Shown here piece by piece: positions 48,048-57,006 of a stretch of 64,000 bases of DNA. The notes beneath the pieces are model-generated. The model did no database searches and was not told the origin of the DNA. It was given only the letters and a program-made list of their open reading frames with translations. The translations under genes and the position numbers were made by a program. Origin of the DNA: Acidobacteriota bacterium. Its GTDB lineage: Bacteria > Acidobacteriota > Blastocatellia > Pyrinomonadales > Pyrinomonadaceae. Location of the stretch: contig JAFDVJ010000012.1 in assembly GCA_018269075.1 (NCBI GenBank), positions 52,496 through 116,495 of the forward strand. The letters are read 5' to 3'. Positions within the stretch are counted from its first letter, which is position 1, and each line of letters begins with the position of its first letter.

Positions 48048-48293
48048 ATGACTGCAAAAGAAGTCAAAATTTTACTTATCAAAAAAGGCTTAAATATCTC
48101 TGATATGGCACGGGATTTAGAACCCGAAACTGAAGCGACTTTTAAGAGTCTTCAAACAATGATTGCCGATCTGCTTTACGGCCGCCGATGGTTTCCTTCA
48201 TTAGCCGCAAAATTAGAAGAAAAATATGACATTCGGATCGAGCAGCCAAAGCAATTCAAACCCATCAAAGAGCAATTAAAACAGGCCGCTTAG
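48048..48293 (+). CDS. Cro/Ner-like regulator
   Basis: 81 residues with a helix-turn-helix-like region (EVKILLIKKGLNISDMARDL, later FPSLAAKLEEKYDIRI). AAGGAG is 7 bases before the ATG. It is the first gene of the rightward early transcript, opposite the repressor, as Ner is in Mu. A strong terminator follows, so downstream genes need read-through or another promoter. Confidence 0.7.
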   Translation: MTAKEVKILLIKKGLNISDMARDLEPETEATFKSLQTMIADLLYGRRWFPSLAAKLEEKYDIRIEQPKQFKPIKEQLKQAA

Positions 48294-48299
48294 TTTTTC

Positions 48300-48337
48300 T
48301 TAGGCATTGACCGTCCGGGTCAAGCCTAAATTTTTTT
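48300..48337 (+). terminator. Intrinsic terminator after the Cro/Ner-like gene
   Basis: TTAGGC-A-TTGACC (48300-48312) pairs with GGTCAAGCCTAA (48318-48329) with one bulged base, followed by A and seven T. A textbook intrinsic terminator. Confidence 0.85.
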
Positions 48338-48406
48338 GCCCCAAAAACGCAATTGCAAAAAATTTCTGTAATTGCAACACCGATTTGAAAAAGGAACGTT
48401 CAACCT

Positions 48407-48850
48407 ATGGAATCACACGATTTAATGAAAATTTTGATCCCGGAGCGGAGAGTCGGCGACATCGCGAAATTTACCCGGCTGAATCCTTCGCTTCTCTACC
48501 AGGAGCGCCGGAAGGCCGGAACGGCCATCAATGATACCGGCACCCGCAACACCATCGACCGGCTCGATCTCTTCTGCGAATGGAACCTCGACCGCAATCC
48601 GGAAGTTGTCCGGATCGTCGGCGAGCGGTATCTGACGATGTACCAGAACCACATTTCCCCGCCCGACAAAGAAGTCACGATCAACGATCTGCTCGCGCAG
48701 CTCGGCGAAGTTTCCCGCGAATGCGGCGAAGCCGTCGCGGCGCTCGCCGGTCGTCAGGACATCGGCAAATGCACCGTCGAAGTCAGCCAGGCCAAAGAAG
48801 CGCTCGAAAAGGCGCTCGCGCTTGTTATCGCCCTCCAGCGGCAATGCTAA
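48407..48850 (+). CDS. Early phage protein, possibly CII-like regulator
   Basis: 147 residues. The N-terminal half (about 1-60) may be a helix-turn-helix (DIAKFTRLNPSLLYQERRKAG), and the C-terminal half is helical with an alanine/leucine-rich segment. It follows the terminator in the early region. DNA binding is a guess from the first segment. Confidence 0.5.
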   Translation: MESHDLMKILIPERRVGDIAKFTRLNPSLLYQERRKAGTAINDTGTRNTIDRLDLFCEWNLDRNPEVVRIVGERYLTMYQNHISPPDKEVTINDLLAQLGEVSRECGEAVAALAGRQDIGKCTVEVSQAKEALEKALALVIALQRQC

Positions 48851-48886
48851 CCCGGACAATGTCCGGCACTTTCAGGAGCAAATTTT

Positions 48887-49111
48887 ATGTCTACCAGCCC
48901 GATACGAAAATTTGACGAAGACGTCGAAGCCGTCCGCCGGCAGCTCGAATTGACCAACGCGGTTCTGACGGTTCTCCACGGCGGACTTTCGGAAGTCTTA
49001 CGCTGCGACGTTTCCCGCAGCGGCGCAATTGAAATGAAGGCGATCGCTGAAACCTCGCTCTGCGAAGTGCAGCGGATCGCTCTTCAGACTCAGGAGGTGG
49101 CCAATGTCTAA
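48887..49111 (+). CDS. Small early phage protein
   Basis: 74 residues, helical, with no known motif. AGGAG is 8 bases before the ATG. Its end overlaps the GemA-like gene start by 8 bp, so the two are coupled. Confidence 0.6.
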   Translation: MSTSPIRKFDEDVEAVRRQLELTNAVLTVLHGGLSEVLRCDVSRSGAIEMKAIAETSLCEVQRIALQTQEVANV

Positions 49112-49574
49112 GCAGATGAAAACCACCGCCCAGAACAGAGCGATCTTCGGCCTCGGTGCCAAGCTCGGCTGCGGCAAGGAAGAGCTCCGCGAGCTCGCCT
49201 ACGACGTCACCGGCGGCCGTACCGATGCGCTTTCGAAACTGACCTTCGACGAAGCCAACGGAATGATCCAGAGGCTCGGCGGCCGGCCCTTCACGAAGAC
49301 CTTCAACTCGCGCCGGACTGAAAACTATCACCGGCAGAAAGCCGGCGTCGAGACGATCGTCACGACCGAGCACCTCGAAAAGCTCTCGAAACTCTGGTTC
49401 GCCAAACCGCACCGCACGGCTGAAGGGCTCGAAGCTCTCTGCCAGCGGATCAACAAAACGCCGAAGCCGCGCACGGCCAAAGAATGCTCGCGCGTGATCG
49501 AAGCGATCAAGTCGATGAACAAGCGCGACCAAACTTTCAGCGCCTTCAAAAAAGACGACAAGGAGGCCGCGTGA
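49104..49574 (+). CDS. GemA-like protein (Mu gp16/DUF1018 family)
   Basis: 156 residues. The N-terminal RAIFGLGAKLGCGKEELRELAYDVTGGRTDALSKL, with LTFDEANGMIQRLGG, matches the DUF1018/GemA pattern; the C-terminus adds a second helical unit. Mu GemA modulates host gene expression and supercoiling. It is typical of transposable phages and supports the Mu-type identity. Fits the early-gene position. Confidence 0.8.
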   Translation: MSKQMKTTAQNRAIFGLGAKLGCGKEELRELAYDVTGGRTDALSKLTFDEANGMIQRLGGRPFTKTFNSRRTENYHRQKAGVETIVTTEHLEKLSKLWFAKPHRTAEGLEALCQRINKTPKPRTAKECSRVIEAIKSMNKRDQTFSAFKKDDKEAA

Positions 49575-49780
49575 TGGACTTTACCTTTTTTGTTGTCGCG
49601 ATCGGATTCGTCTTCGCCGGAATCATCATCGGCTACCCGCTCGGCCACGTCTTTGGCAAGCGGGAAGCCGCCCGCTCTTTTTCCTGCGATCAGCACCGAA
49701 CTTACGAACCGTGCAAACCTGTGCGCCGCCGCCGCTGCTCGCGCAGTGTTTTGGACGCCGAATATCTGGAGGAACGATGA
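49574..49780 (+). CDS. Small membrane protein
   Basis: 68 residues from ATG at 49574, which overlaps the GemA stop as TGATG. One N-terminal membrane helix (FTFFVVAIGFVFAGIIIGYPLG), then a basic, cysteine-containing tail. Unrecognised. Confidence 0.6.
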   Translation: MDFTFFVVAIGFVFAGIIIGYPLGHVFGKREAARSFSCDQHRTYEPCKPVRRRRCSRSVLDAEYLEER

Positions 49781-50361
49781 ACGACTTTCAAGATTTACCG
49801 CTTTTCGCGATGGTCTCCAATGAGTGCCAGCGATGCTTCGGCTCGGGCCTCTGGCTAACGCCGCGCAACGCCGTCGAGACTTGCCCGCGCATTCAGATGC
49901 GCGAGCCGCACGTCGAGCCGAACGCCGCCGCGCAGCTCCTGCGCCGGGCCGTCGATCGGATCAAAAGCCGGAACAATTGGATCGATCCGATGGCGTTTGA
50001 TCTGGCCCGGATTCTGACGAACTTCACAACGACAGAGCCCTGCTCGCGCCAGCATCTTTTCGAACATTTTTACGGCGACACGAATATGACCGAGGCGAAT
50101 AAACTGCGGAAGTTTCACGGCCTGGTCGAAACGCTGCGGGCGACGTGGTTCCTGCCGGTCGGCTCGCGCAAACAGGAGCCCACTGGCTACTGGATCATTA
50201 CCGATCTCGAAGATTTCAAGGAATGGTTCGAGCGCGTCAAGGCCGCGCCGATCACGCAGCTCACGACGATTCACCGCGTCGCGCGTGCGAACTTTCCGGT
50301 CTTTGCCGAACAGATCGAGCTCGACTTCTGGACGGACGAGGAGGCTGCCGATGTTCTTTGA
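49777..50361 (+). CDS. Early phage protein with N-terminal cysteine pair
   Basis: 194 residues from ATG at 49777 (GGAGGAACG just before it; it overlaps the previous stop as ATGA). An N-terminal CQRCFGSG motif is followed by a helical/winged region (AFDLARILTNFTTTEPCSRQHLFEHFYGD) and a mixed C-terminus. It may bind nucleic acid; the family is not recognised. Confidence 0.6.
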   Translation: MNDFQDLPLFAMVSNECQRCFGSGLWLTPRNAVETCPRIQMREPHVEPNAAAQLLRRAVDRIKSRNNWIDPMAFDLARILTNFTTTEPCSRQHLFEHFYGDTNMTEANKLRKFHGLVETLRATWFLPVGSRKQEPTGYWIITDLEDFKEWFERVKAAPITQLTTIHRVARANFPVFAEQIELDFWTDEEAADVL

Positions 50362-50605
50362 ACTTTTCTTTATGTGGCTCGTCGGCCTCGGGCTGCTTTA
50401 CCTGCTGCAATTTTTACACCCTGAAAACGATGATAAAACGCAAAGACAAACTGCCGGCTATTCATTACGCGAACGAGAACACGATCCAGACGATCAAGGT
50501 GATCGAGGCTCTCGAAGGCGCGAGGTTCGAACCGGTTTCAATCAATACGATTTGCCAGCGGGTCGGCACGATCACCGAGATCGACAAGGCGCTGACCTGG
50601 GATAA
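50351..50605 (+). CDS. Very small membrane ORF (uncertain)
   Basis: Starts at ATG 50351, overlapping the previous gene. Its first 25 residues form a clear membrane helix (MFFELFFMWLVGLGLLYLLQ). The remaining 60 codons overlap the next gene in another frame and look unnatural, so only the 5' part may be meaningful. Confidence 0.3.
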   Translation: MFFELFFMWLVGLGLLYLLQFLHPENDDKTQRQTAGYSLREREHDPDDQGDRGSRRREVRTGFNQYDLPAGRHDHRDRQGADLG

Positions 50606-50744
50606 GGCCCGCCGCATCCTGCTCACTCTGAAGCTGCTCGGATGGGTTCAGGAAAATGAGAAAGGCGAGTGGCTTTTAGGAGCAAGGATTCTGCGGTTTT
50701 CAAACCGCTACAGCGAAGTTCTGATAGCTAATTCAATTAAATAG
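50430..50744 (+). CDS. Winged-helix DNA-binding protein
   Basis: 104 residues from ATG at 50430. EPVSINTICQRVGTITEIDKA and WDKARRILLTLKLLGWVQEN form an HTH plus recognition helix, and EKGEWLLGARILRFS a wing, an IclR/MarR-type layout. Likely an early regulator. Confidence 0.65.
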   Translation: MIKRKDKLPAIHYANENTIQTIKVIEALEGARFEPVSINTICQRVGTITEIDKALTWDKARRILLTLKLLGWVQENEKGEWLLGARILRFSNRYSEVLIANSIK

Positions 50745-50754
50745 GAACTAATTT

Positions 50755-51696
50755 ATGACGAAAAAAATGACCAAATATGAAGAGAATCGTCAGCTTGTTG
50801 AAACGAATGTCACTCAACAAATGATTCACCAGAACGCAAATGCGAAAAAAGAACGGGCGCTCGTGATGATCGGTGCCATCGGTGCCGTCAATCATATTGC
50901 GGCGGCGCTTTCGGCTCAAACAATGCGGGGCCTTCAGAAAATTCGAGACGAGAAAATTTTTGAGTCCCTCGGTTTTAATCGCTTTGATGATTTCCTGAAT
51001 GATTCGGACTTATCGCCCATGACCTACAGGCAATTCATCGATCGTGAAAAGTTGCTTGAAAATGAAGGCGATGAACTTTTTGATGTTCTCAACACTTTGA
51101 GAATGTCCCAAAAACAGCGCCGACTTTTAGGCAGCGGCAATGTTCAGATCGATGAATCAAAACAAACCGTTTTAATCATTACCGGCGAAAACCTCGAAGA
51201 AGATGTGGAGGAAATCTCCATCAATGACCGGACTCGGCTACTACAAACGCTTTCAGCCCTTGCCGATCAGGCGGCCGTTCTCAATCAAAAGACGATCCGC
51301 CAGAAGACGCAGATCGAGCGCGGCGAAAGGCAGGTCGAGGAGCTGCGGAAAAAGCTCGACGACGCGCAGAACAAACCCGGCAAAGTTTCGCTTTTCGATA
51401 TGACGATGTCGATCACACTCTCGATCGACGCGATGGCCGAGCTGGTCAAGAAATCTTCGGAAATCGACAAGGCCAACGGCGAGCTGCTTCTCAATACGAT
51501 CCGCGCCGGACTTGCCCGGCTCGAACAGGCTTATTCCCGCAAACCCTACGGCGAAATGACCGACGACGAGATCAAGGCGACGGTCGGAAAAAAAGTGAAG
51601 AAACTGGCAGCCGGCTCCGAGCCGGACGATGACGAACTGGCCGATCTGACCGCGTCGATGGACGAAGAGGATCTGGCCGCCCTGATGGATGACTAA
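50755..51696 (+). CDS. Coiled-coil early phage protein
   Basis: 313 residues. The N-terminal part (about 30-130) is helical, with YRQFIDREKLLENEGDELF; a coiled-coil follows (QKTQIERGERQVEELRKKLDD), and the acidic C-terminus (DDDELADLTASMDEEDLAALM) may mimic DNA or bind partners. Not recognised. It is part of the early operon upstream of the transposase. Confidence 0.6.
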   Translation: MTKKMTKYEENRQLVETNVTQQMIHQNANAKKERALVMIGAIGAVNHIAAALSAQTMRGLQKIRDEKIFESLGFNRFDDFLNDSDLSPMTYRQFIDREKLLENEGDELFDVLNTLRMSQKQRRLLGSGNVQIDESKQTVLIITGENLEEDVEEISINDRTRLLQTLSALADQAAVLNQKTIRQKTQIERGERQVEELRKKLDDAQNKPGKVSLFDMTMSITLSIDAMAELVKKSSEIDKANGELLLNTIRAGLARLEQAYSRKPYGEMTDDEIKATVGKKVKKLAAGSEPDDDELADLTASMDEEDLAALMDD

Positions 51697-51719
51697 TTTT
51701 TACAAGGAGAAATAACGCT

Positions 51720-52397
51720 ATGAAAAATCAATTGAAATTGACCACTGACCAAAACAAGCTCGTCGCGGAATTCGTGACGAACTACGGCCTTTCGGAAGAG
51801 CAGATCATCTTCGACGGCACGGGCCTCGAACCGATCTTCGACTTCGAGGCGCTCTCCGTCCTGCGCGAACGGCTGACAGACTTTCAGTCCGTCGATGTCA
51901 GCGACGTCGTTTGGAACCCGGCCGACAATTCGGCCCAGGCGAAATGCACGATCATCACCGCAGCCGGCCGGCAGGTCGTCGTTTCCGACTTCGCCGAGAT
52001 CGGTGAAAGTCTTCCCGATAATTCGAAGGTCGAATCGTCGCTCGGCGCGAAGCGTCTCGCGCGAGCTCGCGCGATGCGCTCGGGCATTCGCGCGGCCGGC
52101 GTCAATCTGCTCAAGGCTCACCGGCGCTTTCTTGAAACGGGCCGGATCGGCGAGGCCGAGCCGGTCGATCCGCGGCTGAACAAGATCCGCGAGATCCACG
52201 CTCTCGCCGGCGAGATCGGCTTTATCAAGGGCACCGACCGGACGGCGTATGAAAGCCATCTGGCCGAGATGTTCGAGGGCCGCACGTCGAGCCGCGATCT
52301 CAGCGACTTCGAACTCCAGCGATTCGTCGTTTCGCTCAGGGCGATTCGCCGGGCTCAGATAAACGCGATTGCCGACAGCCAGCCGGCTGCGGCATAA
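51720..52397 (+). CDS. Phage protein upstream of transposase
   Basis: 225 residues. A beta-rich N-terminal half (WNPADNSAQAKCTIITAAGRQVVV) and a helical C-terminal half with KIREIHALAGEIGFIKGTDRTAYESHL. It resembles proteins found near Mu-type transposase genes but the family is not certain. AAGGAGAAA precedes the ATG. It is followed by a strong terminator. Confidence 0.55.
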   Translation: MKNQLKLTTDQNKLVAEFVTNYGLSEEQIIFDGTGLEPIFDFEALSVLRERLTDFQSVDVSDVVWNPADNSAQAKCTIITAAGRQVVVSDFAEIGESLPDNSKVESSLGAKRLARARAMRSGIRAAGVNLLKAHRRFLETGRIGEAEPVDPRLNKIREIHALAGEIGFIKGTDRTAYESHLAEMFEGRTSSRDLSDFELQRFVVSLRAIRRAQINAIADSQPAAA

Positions 52398-52402
52398 CCC
52401 GA

Positions 52403-52445
52403 AAGCGCGAACCGCTCAACCAGCCAGAGCGGTTCGCGCTTTTCT
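52403..52445 (+). terminator. Strong intrinsic terminator before the transposase gene
   Basis: Perfect 15-bp stem: AAGCGCGAACCGCTC (52403-52417) with GAGCGGTTCGCGCTT (52427-52441), followed by T-rich sequence. It lies only 23 bp before the transposase start codon. Confidence 0.85.
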
Positions 52446-52468
52446 TCACCCGATAAGGAACGAATGCA

Positions 52469-54202
52469 ATGTCAAAGATGAATAAAAAATTGGGCAAACT
52501 GGCCCTCAAGGAAATCCGGGAATCGATCGAGCGGTGCGTTAATTCGAAGCAGATTAGCGCCGAGGCTGAACGCTTGGCCGATCACTTCGGCGTTTCCAAA
52601 TCCCGCATTTACGAATTGACCGAAGACCTGCGGCCGAAACGAAAAACGCGGGCCGACAAAGGCAAGCGCGTCGCGGATCTGATGCAGACCGAAGGGCTGA
52701 AGCTCGCCGCGTCGTTCGTCGTTCAATACAACATCGACCCGGCCGAAGCTCTCCGGACGGCCGCGCTGCGTGGTCATAAGATTCCGATCGAGCTGCCGAC
52801 GTTCGTGCGCTACCTGAACGAGCACGGCCTGAACCGGAAAAACCGCCGCCGCAACAGCAAGAACTTTCGGCGCTTCGAAGCCAAAGAGCCGGGCGAGGTT
52901 TTCCAGTTCGATATGTCCGGCTCGAAGGAACGCTGGTACGATACGAAGACCCGCAAGATCGTCAAAGTTTCCGAGCTCGAAGTTTCGAAAAACCACCCGA
53001 ACGAAAACAAGAACCGCGTCAAGGTTTGGCGCTTCGTCCTGGTCGATGATTACTCGCGCCGGCGCTTCATTCGTTTCGTCGCCGTCGATAAAGCCAACTC
53101 GTCGCACGTCGTCGCTTTTCTGATGGAAGCCTTTCAGGAGATGGGCGTGCCGAAGATCCTTTACACCGACAACGACGCGATCATTAAAGGCGGCCGGAAC
53201 AAACGCGCGACGCAGATCCTGAACAAAGCTCTGGAGTCTGTCGGCGGCTATCAGTTGCAGCATCACCTGCCGGGCAACGCCCGCGCGACCGGCAAGGTCG
53301 AGAACGCCCACCAGTGGGTCGAGAAGATCGAAAAGCTGCTCGGTCTGTTTCTGGCCGAAGGCCGCGATCTGACGCTTCCGATCCTCGGCAAATTCGCCGT
53401 CCAGATCCAGAACGAATACAACAACCGCATTCACCGCGAGACGCATCAGAAGCCGCTCGAACGCTGGAACGCCAAGCGTCACGTCATCCGCACCGTTGAT
53501 GCCGGGCTTCTGAAATCCGCGTTCCTTGTTGACGAGTTCGAGGTTCTGCTCAAAGGCGATCTGACCTTCAGCCACAAAGGCGTCACTTATCAACTGCCGA
53601 CCGACCAGCGCTTTCAGGATCTGGTCCACCGGCAGTCTTCGAAGAACAAGGTTCACGTCATCTTCCCGGACGATGCCGACTTTTACATTCTGGTCGATTT
53701 CGACGGCAACGAGTACGACATCGTCAAGGCGATCGCCGGGCCCGATGTTTTCGGCGAATTCAAATCGACGGCCGACGACGTCGCCGAGCAGACCCGCAAG
53801 GAACTCAAAGCCTTCGCCAAAGAAAACGCCAAAGCCGAGAAGGAACTCAACCGGCAGGGATTCGTGCCGAAGCCGATCGCGGTGATCGACACCGATTTTG
53901 TCCCGGAAAAATCCAACACTTTAACTTTCCCGAAACCCACTGTGGACGTCACTCCGCAGATTTTAGAAACGCTTCCGACGCCGCACAAGGTCGCCGCCGA
54001 AAACGCGTACTCCGGCCAGCTCATTTCGTGGTACGACGCGGTTCGCAGGTTCAGCGACCGGTTCGAGTCGAAAGCCGAATGTAAAGAATTCCTCGACACG
54101 ATTTATCAAAGTCGCGAAGAGGATCAACCCGAAACGCTGGTTCGCGAGGCGATCGAAGGTCTTTTCACCGAAGCCGCGCCGAAGCTGCGTTTAGCCCGAT
54201 AA
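52469..54202 (+). CDS. MuA-like DDE transposase
   Basis: 577 residues. N-terminal HTH (about 30-52, AERLADHFGVSKSRIYEL) and an integrase core with D148 in FQFDMSGS, D234 in LYTDNDAI and E278 in GKVENAHQW, a complete D,D-E triad with a 43-residue last gap. A beta-barrel region follows (about 360-430), then a C-terminal helical tail that may contact the AAA+ partner. It cuts and joins the phage ends for integration and replication. It is adjacent to the MuB-like gene. Confidence 0.93.
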   Translation: MSKMNKKLGKLALKEIRESIERCVNSKQISAEAERLADHFGVSKSRIYELTEDLRPKRKTRADKGKRVADLMQTEGLKLAASFVVQYNIDPAEALRTAALRGHKIPIELPTFVRYLNEHGLNRKNRRRNSKNFRRFEAKEPGEVFQFDMSGSKERWYDTKTRKIVKVSELEVSKNHPNENKNRVKVWRFVLVDDYSRRRFIRFVAVDKANSSHVVAFLMEAFQEMGVPKILYTDNDAIIKGGRNKRATQILNKALESVGGYQLQHHLPGNARATGKVENAHQWVEKIEKLLGLFLAEGRDLTLPILGKFAVQIQNEYNNRIHRETHQKPLERWNAKRHVIRTVDAGLLKSAFLVDEFEVLLKGDLTFSHKGVTYQLPTDQRFQDLVHRQSSKNKVHVIFPDDADFYILVDFDGNEYDIVKAIAGPDVFGEFKSTADDVAEQTRKELKAFAKENAKAEKELNRQGFVPKPIAVIDTDFVPEKSNTLTFPKPTVDVTPQILETLPTPHKVAAENAYSGQLISWYDAVRRFSDRFESKAECKEFLDTIYQSREEDQPETLVREAIEGLFTEAAPKLRLAR

Positions 54203-54204
54203 TT

Positions 54205-55392
54205 ATGGACGAAATTACCTATCGCAGACATTTACTGGAGCCGGACGTTTTCGCCGAACGTCTGAAGGCGTTCCGCGAGAAGTTCAAACTCTCGTTTTCC
54301 GAACTCGCCCGGCTTCTCGTTTATTCAACCAATTGTTCTCAGTCTTCGCTTTTTCGTCTCGAAAAAGGCACGGCCAGTCCGGTCGTTTACCGGGCCGCCG
54401 TGGAGGGCATGGAACAAACTCTTGCCGACTGGCTTCGCGATAAGCAGGGCCTGACGGAAAAGCAGATTTATTTTGAACTCGACCAACTTTTTAACCTTCA
54501 GGAGAATGATATGATTGCAAACCGCAAACCGCTGACCAGCGCCGCCATTAAATTTTTTAACCTTCGCCAGGACCCGTTCGACGTCGATCGGATTCCGAGC
54601 GAGGAGGAACTTTTCACGAGCAAAGAGCTTGACGAAGTTTGTCGCCAGGTGATCGATGCCGTGCTTTATAAAAAGTGGGTTTTCATTTCCGGCCCGGTCG
54701 GCTCCGGGAAGACCGCGATGAAGATCCGCGTCGCCCGCGAGCTTGCCGCCTGGTCGAAACGCAGCGGCAGCAAAACGCACCTGATCGTGCCCGAGTTCTT
54801 CGACATGAGCACCGTCGCCGTCCCGGCGATCGCCTCGTACATCCTCGAAGAGTTCGACATCCGGGTACCGAACAACAAGCTCCAGCGTGCCAAGAAAATC
54901 AAACAGGTTCTGACATCGCTCGACAAGGATGACGCCCGCGTCGCGCTTCTCTTCGACGAGGGACACCGGCTCAACAGCAAGGTAATCCTTTCCCTCAAAA
55001 ACTTCTGGGAACTGACCAACGGCGCTTTCTCGCGGCTCCTGGGCATCGTTCTCTTCGGCCAGCCGCAGTTCATCAACACCACGCTCCGGGATGTCCAGTT
55101 CCGCGAGATCACCGAGCGCGTCAACGTGATCGAAATGCCCTCGATGGAGAAGTCGGCCCGCGACTTTCTGGCCCACAAGCTGACCGCTGCCGGCGGCGAC
55201 ATCGACCAGCTTTTCGATTCGGCCGCGATCCGCCGCATCTGCTCGGTCGCCAAGACGCCGCTCGCGCTCGGCAATCTCGCCAACAACGCACTGATGACCT
55301 GCTTCGAAGAATACGAAGAACCGAAGGTCACATCGAAGATGCTCAGACTCCCGGACGAGCCGAAAGTTCTCAACATACGGAGCGCTGCCTAA
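54205..55392 (+). CDS. MuB-like AAA+ transposition ATPase
   Basis: 395 residues. The N-terminal HTH (about 20-60, LSFSELARLLVYSTNCSQSSLFRLEKG) is like that of MuB. The AAA+ core has Walker A GPVGSGKT (163-170), Walker B ALLFDE (247-252), and later a sensor-like GIVLFGQPQF. ATP-dependent DNA binding selects targets and activates the transposase. It begins 2 bp after the transposase stop. The core also resembles ExeA/TniB types. Confidence 0.9.
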   Translation: MDEITYRRHLLEPDVFAERLKAFREKFKLSFSELARLLVYSTNCSQSSLFRLEKGTASPVVYRAAVEGMEQTLADWLRDKQGLTEKQIYFELDQLFNLQENDMIANRKPLTSAAIKFFNLRQDPFDVDRIPSEEELFTSKELDEVCRQVIDAVLYKKWVFISGPVGSGKTAMKIRVARELAAWSKRSGSKTHLIVPEFFDMSTVAVPAIASYILEEFDIRVPNNKLQRAKKIKQVLTSLDKDDARVALLFDEGHRLNSKVILSLKNFWELTNGAFSRLLGIVLFGQPQFINTTLRDVQFREITERVNVIEMPSMEKSARDFLAHKLTAAGGDIDQLFDSAAIRRICSVAKTPLALGNLANNALMTCFEEYEEPKVTSKMLRLPDEPKVLNIRSAA

Positions 55393-55404
55393 AGGAGATT
55401 CTCA

Positions 55405-55779
55405 ATGAAATTAGCACAAATTTTACCGCATATTTCCAAGCCTGACCTGCCGGTTCGAATCATCGGAACCGGCACGGTCACTCACGTTTTTATCGGCAAG
55501 CTGGTCGAGCCTGAAGGCCCGGCCGGCGATGTCGTTTGTCTGTTCGCCCAGGAAGGCCAGAAGGCATCGGAAGACTTCGAGAAAAGTATGAGGTCGATCG
55601 CGTGCCAGTGCGGCAAACAGAAGTATGAAAACTTTCCGTTCTGCGGCCTCTGCTACAGCAATCTGCGGACGAGCGTCAAGATCGCGCTCCGCCAAAATAC
55701 CGGAGCCGAACTCGAACAAACCTACAAGCTCGCGCTGCGTTGTCTGACCGTTCCGCGCCGGTCGAGGAGGCGCAAATGA
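55405..55779 (+). CDS. Zinc-finger phage protein
   Basis: 124 residues. A C-terminal half with CQCGKQKYENFPFCGLC (Cys4) suggests a zinc finger; a basic tail (PRRSRRRK) could bind nucleic acid. AAGGAG precedes the ATG. Unrecognised family. Confidence 0.6.
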   Translation: MKLAQILPHISKPDLPVRIIGTGTVTHVFIGKLVEPEGPAGDVVCLFAQEGQKASEDFEKSMRSIACQCGKQKYENFPFCGLCYSNLRTSVKIALRQNTGAELEQTYKLALRCLTVPRRSRRRK

Positions 55780-55937
55780 TAACCGGTCAACGCATCGATC
55801 TGAAGATTATCGTTCATTGCGAAATGTGTCCCTCGACGATCGTCCACGGCGAAGGAGGCGACATAAATCTTTACACGTCGCTCGATCTTCTCGACATCTG
55901 CGAAACGGCCGATCGCGGCTTCGAGCAACGCGGCTAG
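55776..55937 (+). CDS. Small phage protein
   Basis: 53 residues from ATG at 55776, overlapping the previous stop (ATGA). Contains CEMC in a short beta-rich sequence. Unrecognised. The 77-bp gap after it holds nothing clear. Confidence 0.55.
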   Translation: MITGQRIDLKIIVHCEMCPSTIVHGEGGDINLYTSLDLLDICETADRGFEQRG

Positions 55938-56014
55938 ATGCAAGGCGTCCGAGGAAGTCTAGACGAAGTAACTTTCTGGAGATGTCCTGAACATCCCATC
56001 AAATTTGAGCCAAA

Positions 56015-56728
56015 ATGAAAAATCAACCTTGTCATCAAACGTGGTGCGGCGGCGATCAGGAAACGAGCGCCGCCGAATATCTTCAAACCGTCGAGGATGA
56101 ATTCTCCCGCATCCGTGGCCGCTGGTCGCCGCTCGGCCCGCTCGACTGGAACCTTGCCGATAAGTGGCGAAAGGACGATGTTCCGCTCTCCGTCGTGATC
56201 CGCGCGATGGACGCAGTGCATAAAAAATTTCAGGAGTCCAAACGCCGGGATTCGATCAATTCGCTGCGCTATTTCGAAAAGCAGGTCGAGATCGAATTCG
56301 CCGAGTGGCTCAGCCGCCAGGTCGGCAAAAGCGAACCCGCTGAAGCCGGCCCGATGGTCGCGCTCGCCATCTCGGACGAGACCGACGTCCTTCATTATTT
56401 TGTCAGCGCCTACGACCGGCCGGCCGGGCTGCCGGAGCCGATCGCCTCAGCCGTTTCGAAAGCGCAGCAGCAGCTCCTCGATCTTCTCAACGAATCCGAG
56501 GCCGGGCTCTCCGAGACTGCGACCGAGAACCGGCTCGAAGTGATCGCCGCCGATCTGGAGCTGTCGATGGTCGTCAGTCTCCCGGACGACGAGCGGGCCC
56601 GGATGCTGGAGCGGATCAAGATCGAGTATCAGAAGATCTCGATCAACGACGAGTCGCGCCAGAAACTTTTGATCAAACAGGCATACGCGTATTTCTGGTT
56701 ACCGAAATTGACGCTATTTGAATTATGA
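56015..56728 (+). CDS. Phage replication-region protein
   Basis: 237 residues, helical. The N-terminal domain (about 20-105: YLQTVEDEFSRIRGRWSPLG and INSLRYFEKQVEIEF) looks like a DNA-binding or helicase-loader type region; the C-terminus is helical and acidic. The ATG has no clear ribosome site. Function is not recognised. Confidence 0.5.
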   Translation: MKNQPCHQTWCGGDQETSAAEYLQTVEDEFSRIRGRWSPLGPLDWNLADKWRKDDVPLSVVIRAMDAVHKKFQESKRRDSINSLRYFEKQVEIEFAEWLSRQVGKSEPAEAGPMVALAISDETDVLHYFVSAYDRPAGLPEPIASAVSKAQQQLLDLLNESEAGLSETATENRLEVIAADLELSMVVSLPDDERARMLERIKIEYQKISINDESRQKLLIKQAYAYFWLPKLTLFEL

Positions 56729-57006
56729 ATAGTCAAAAGATTCACAACCAAAATTATTATCGAAAATTGCGACGAAACGGCATTTGCTGGAAATGCAAAG
56801 AACCGTCAAGACCGGGCAAAACGATCTGCTCTGACTGTCAATCGGCGGTTTCTTTACGACAAAAAGCCGTCCGCAAAGAACGGATCGAAAGCGGGTTTTG
56901 CGCCGAATGCGGATTGAATCCGGTCACCCAATATCGCGCCTGCGTCAAATGCAGGATCAAAAGCGCAACCAAATTACGAGCTGCTTACAAACCCAAAAGA
57001 ATATGA
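56725..57006 (+). CDS. Multi-CxxC zinc-binding protein
   Basis: 93 residues with four CxxC pairs (CWKC, CSDC, CAEC, CVKC) and many lysine/arginine residues, so two zinc ribbons with nucleic-acid binding potential. It overlaps the previous and next genes by 4 bp each. Confidence 0.7.
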   Translation: MNSQKIHNQNYYRKLRRNGICWKCKEPSRPGKTICSDCQSAVSLRQKAVRKERIESGFCAECGLNPVTQYRACVKCRIKSATKLRAAYKPKRI

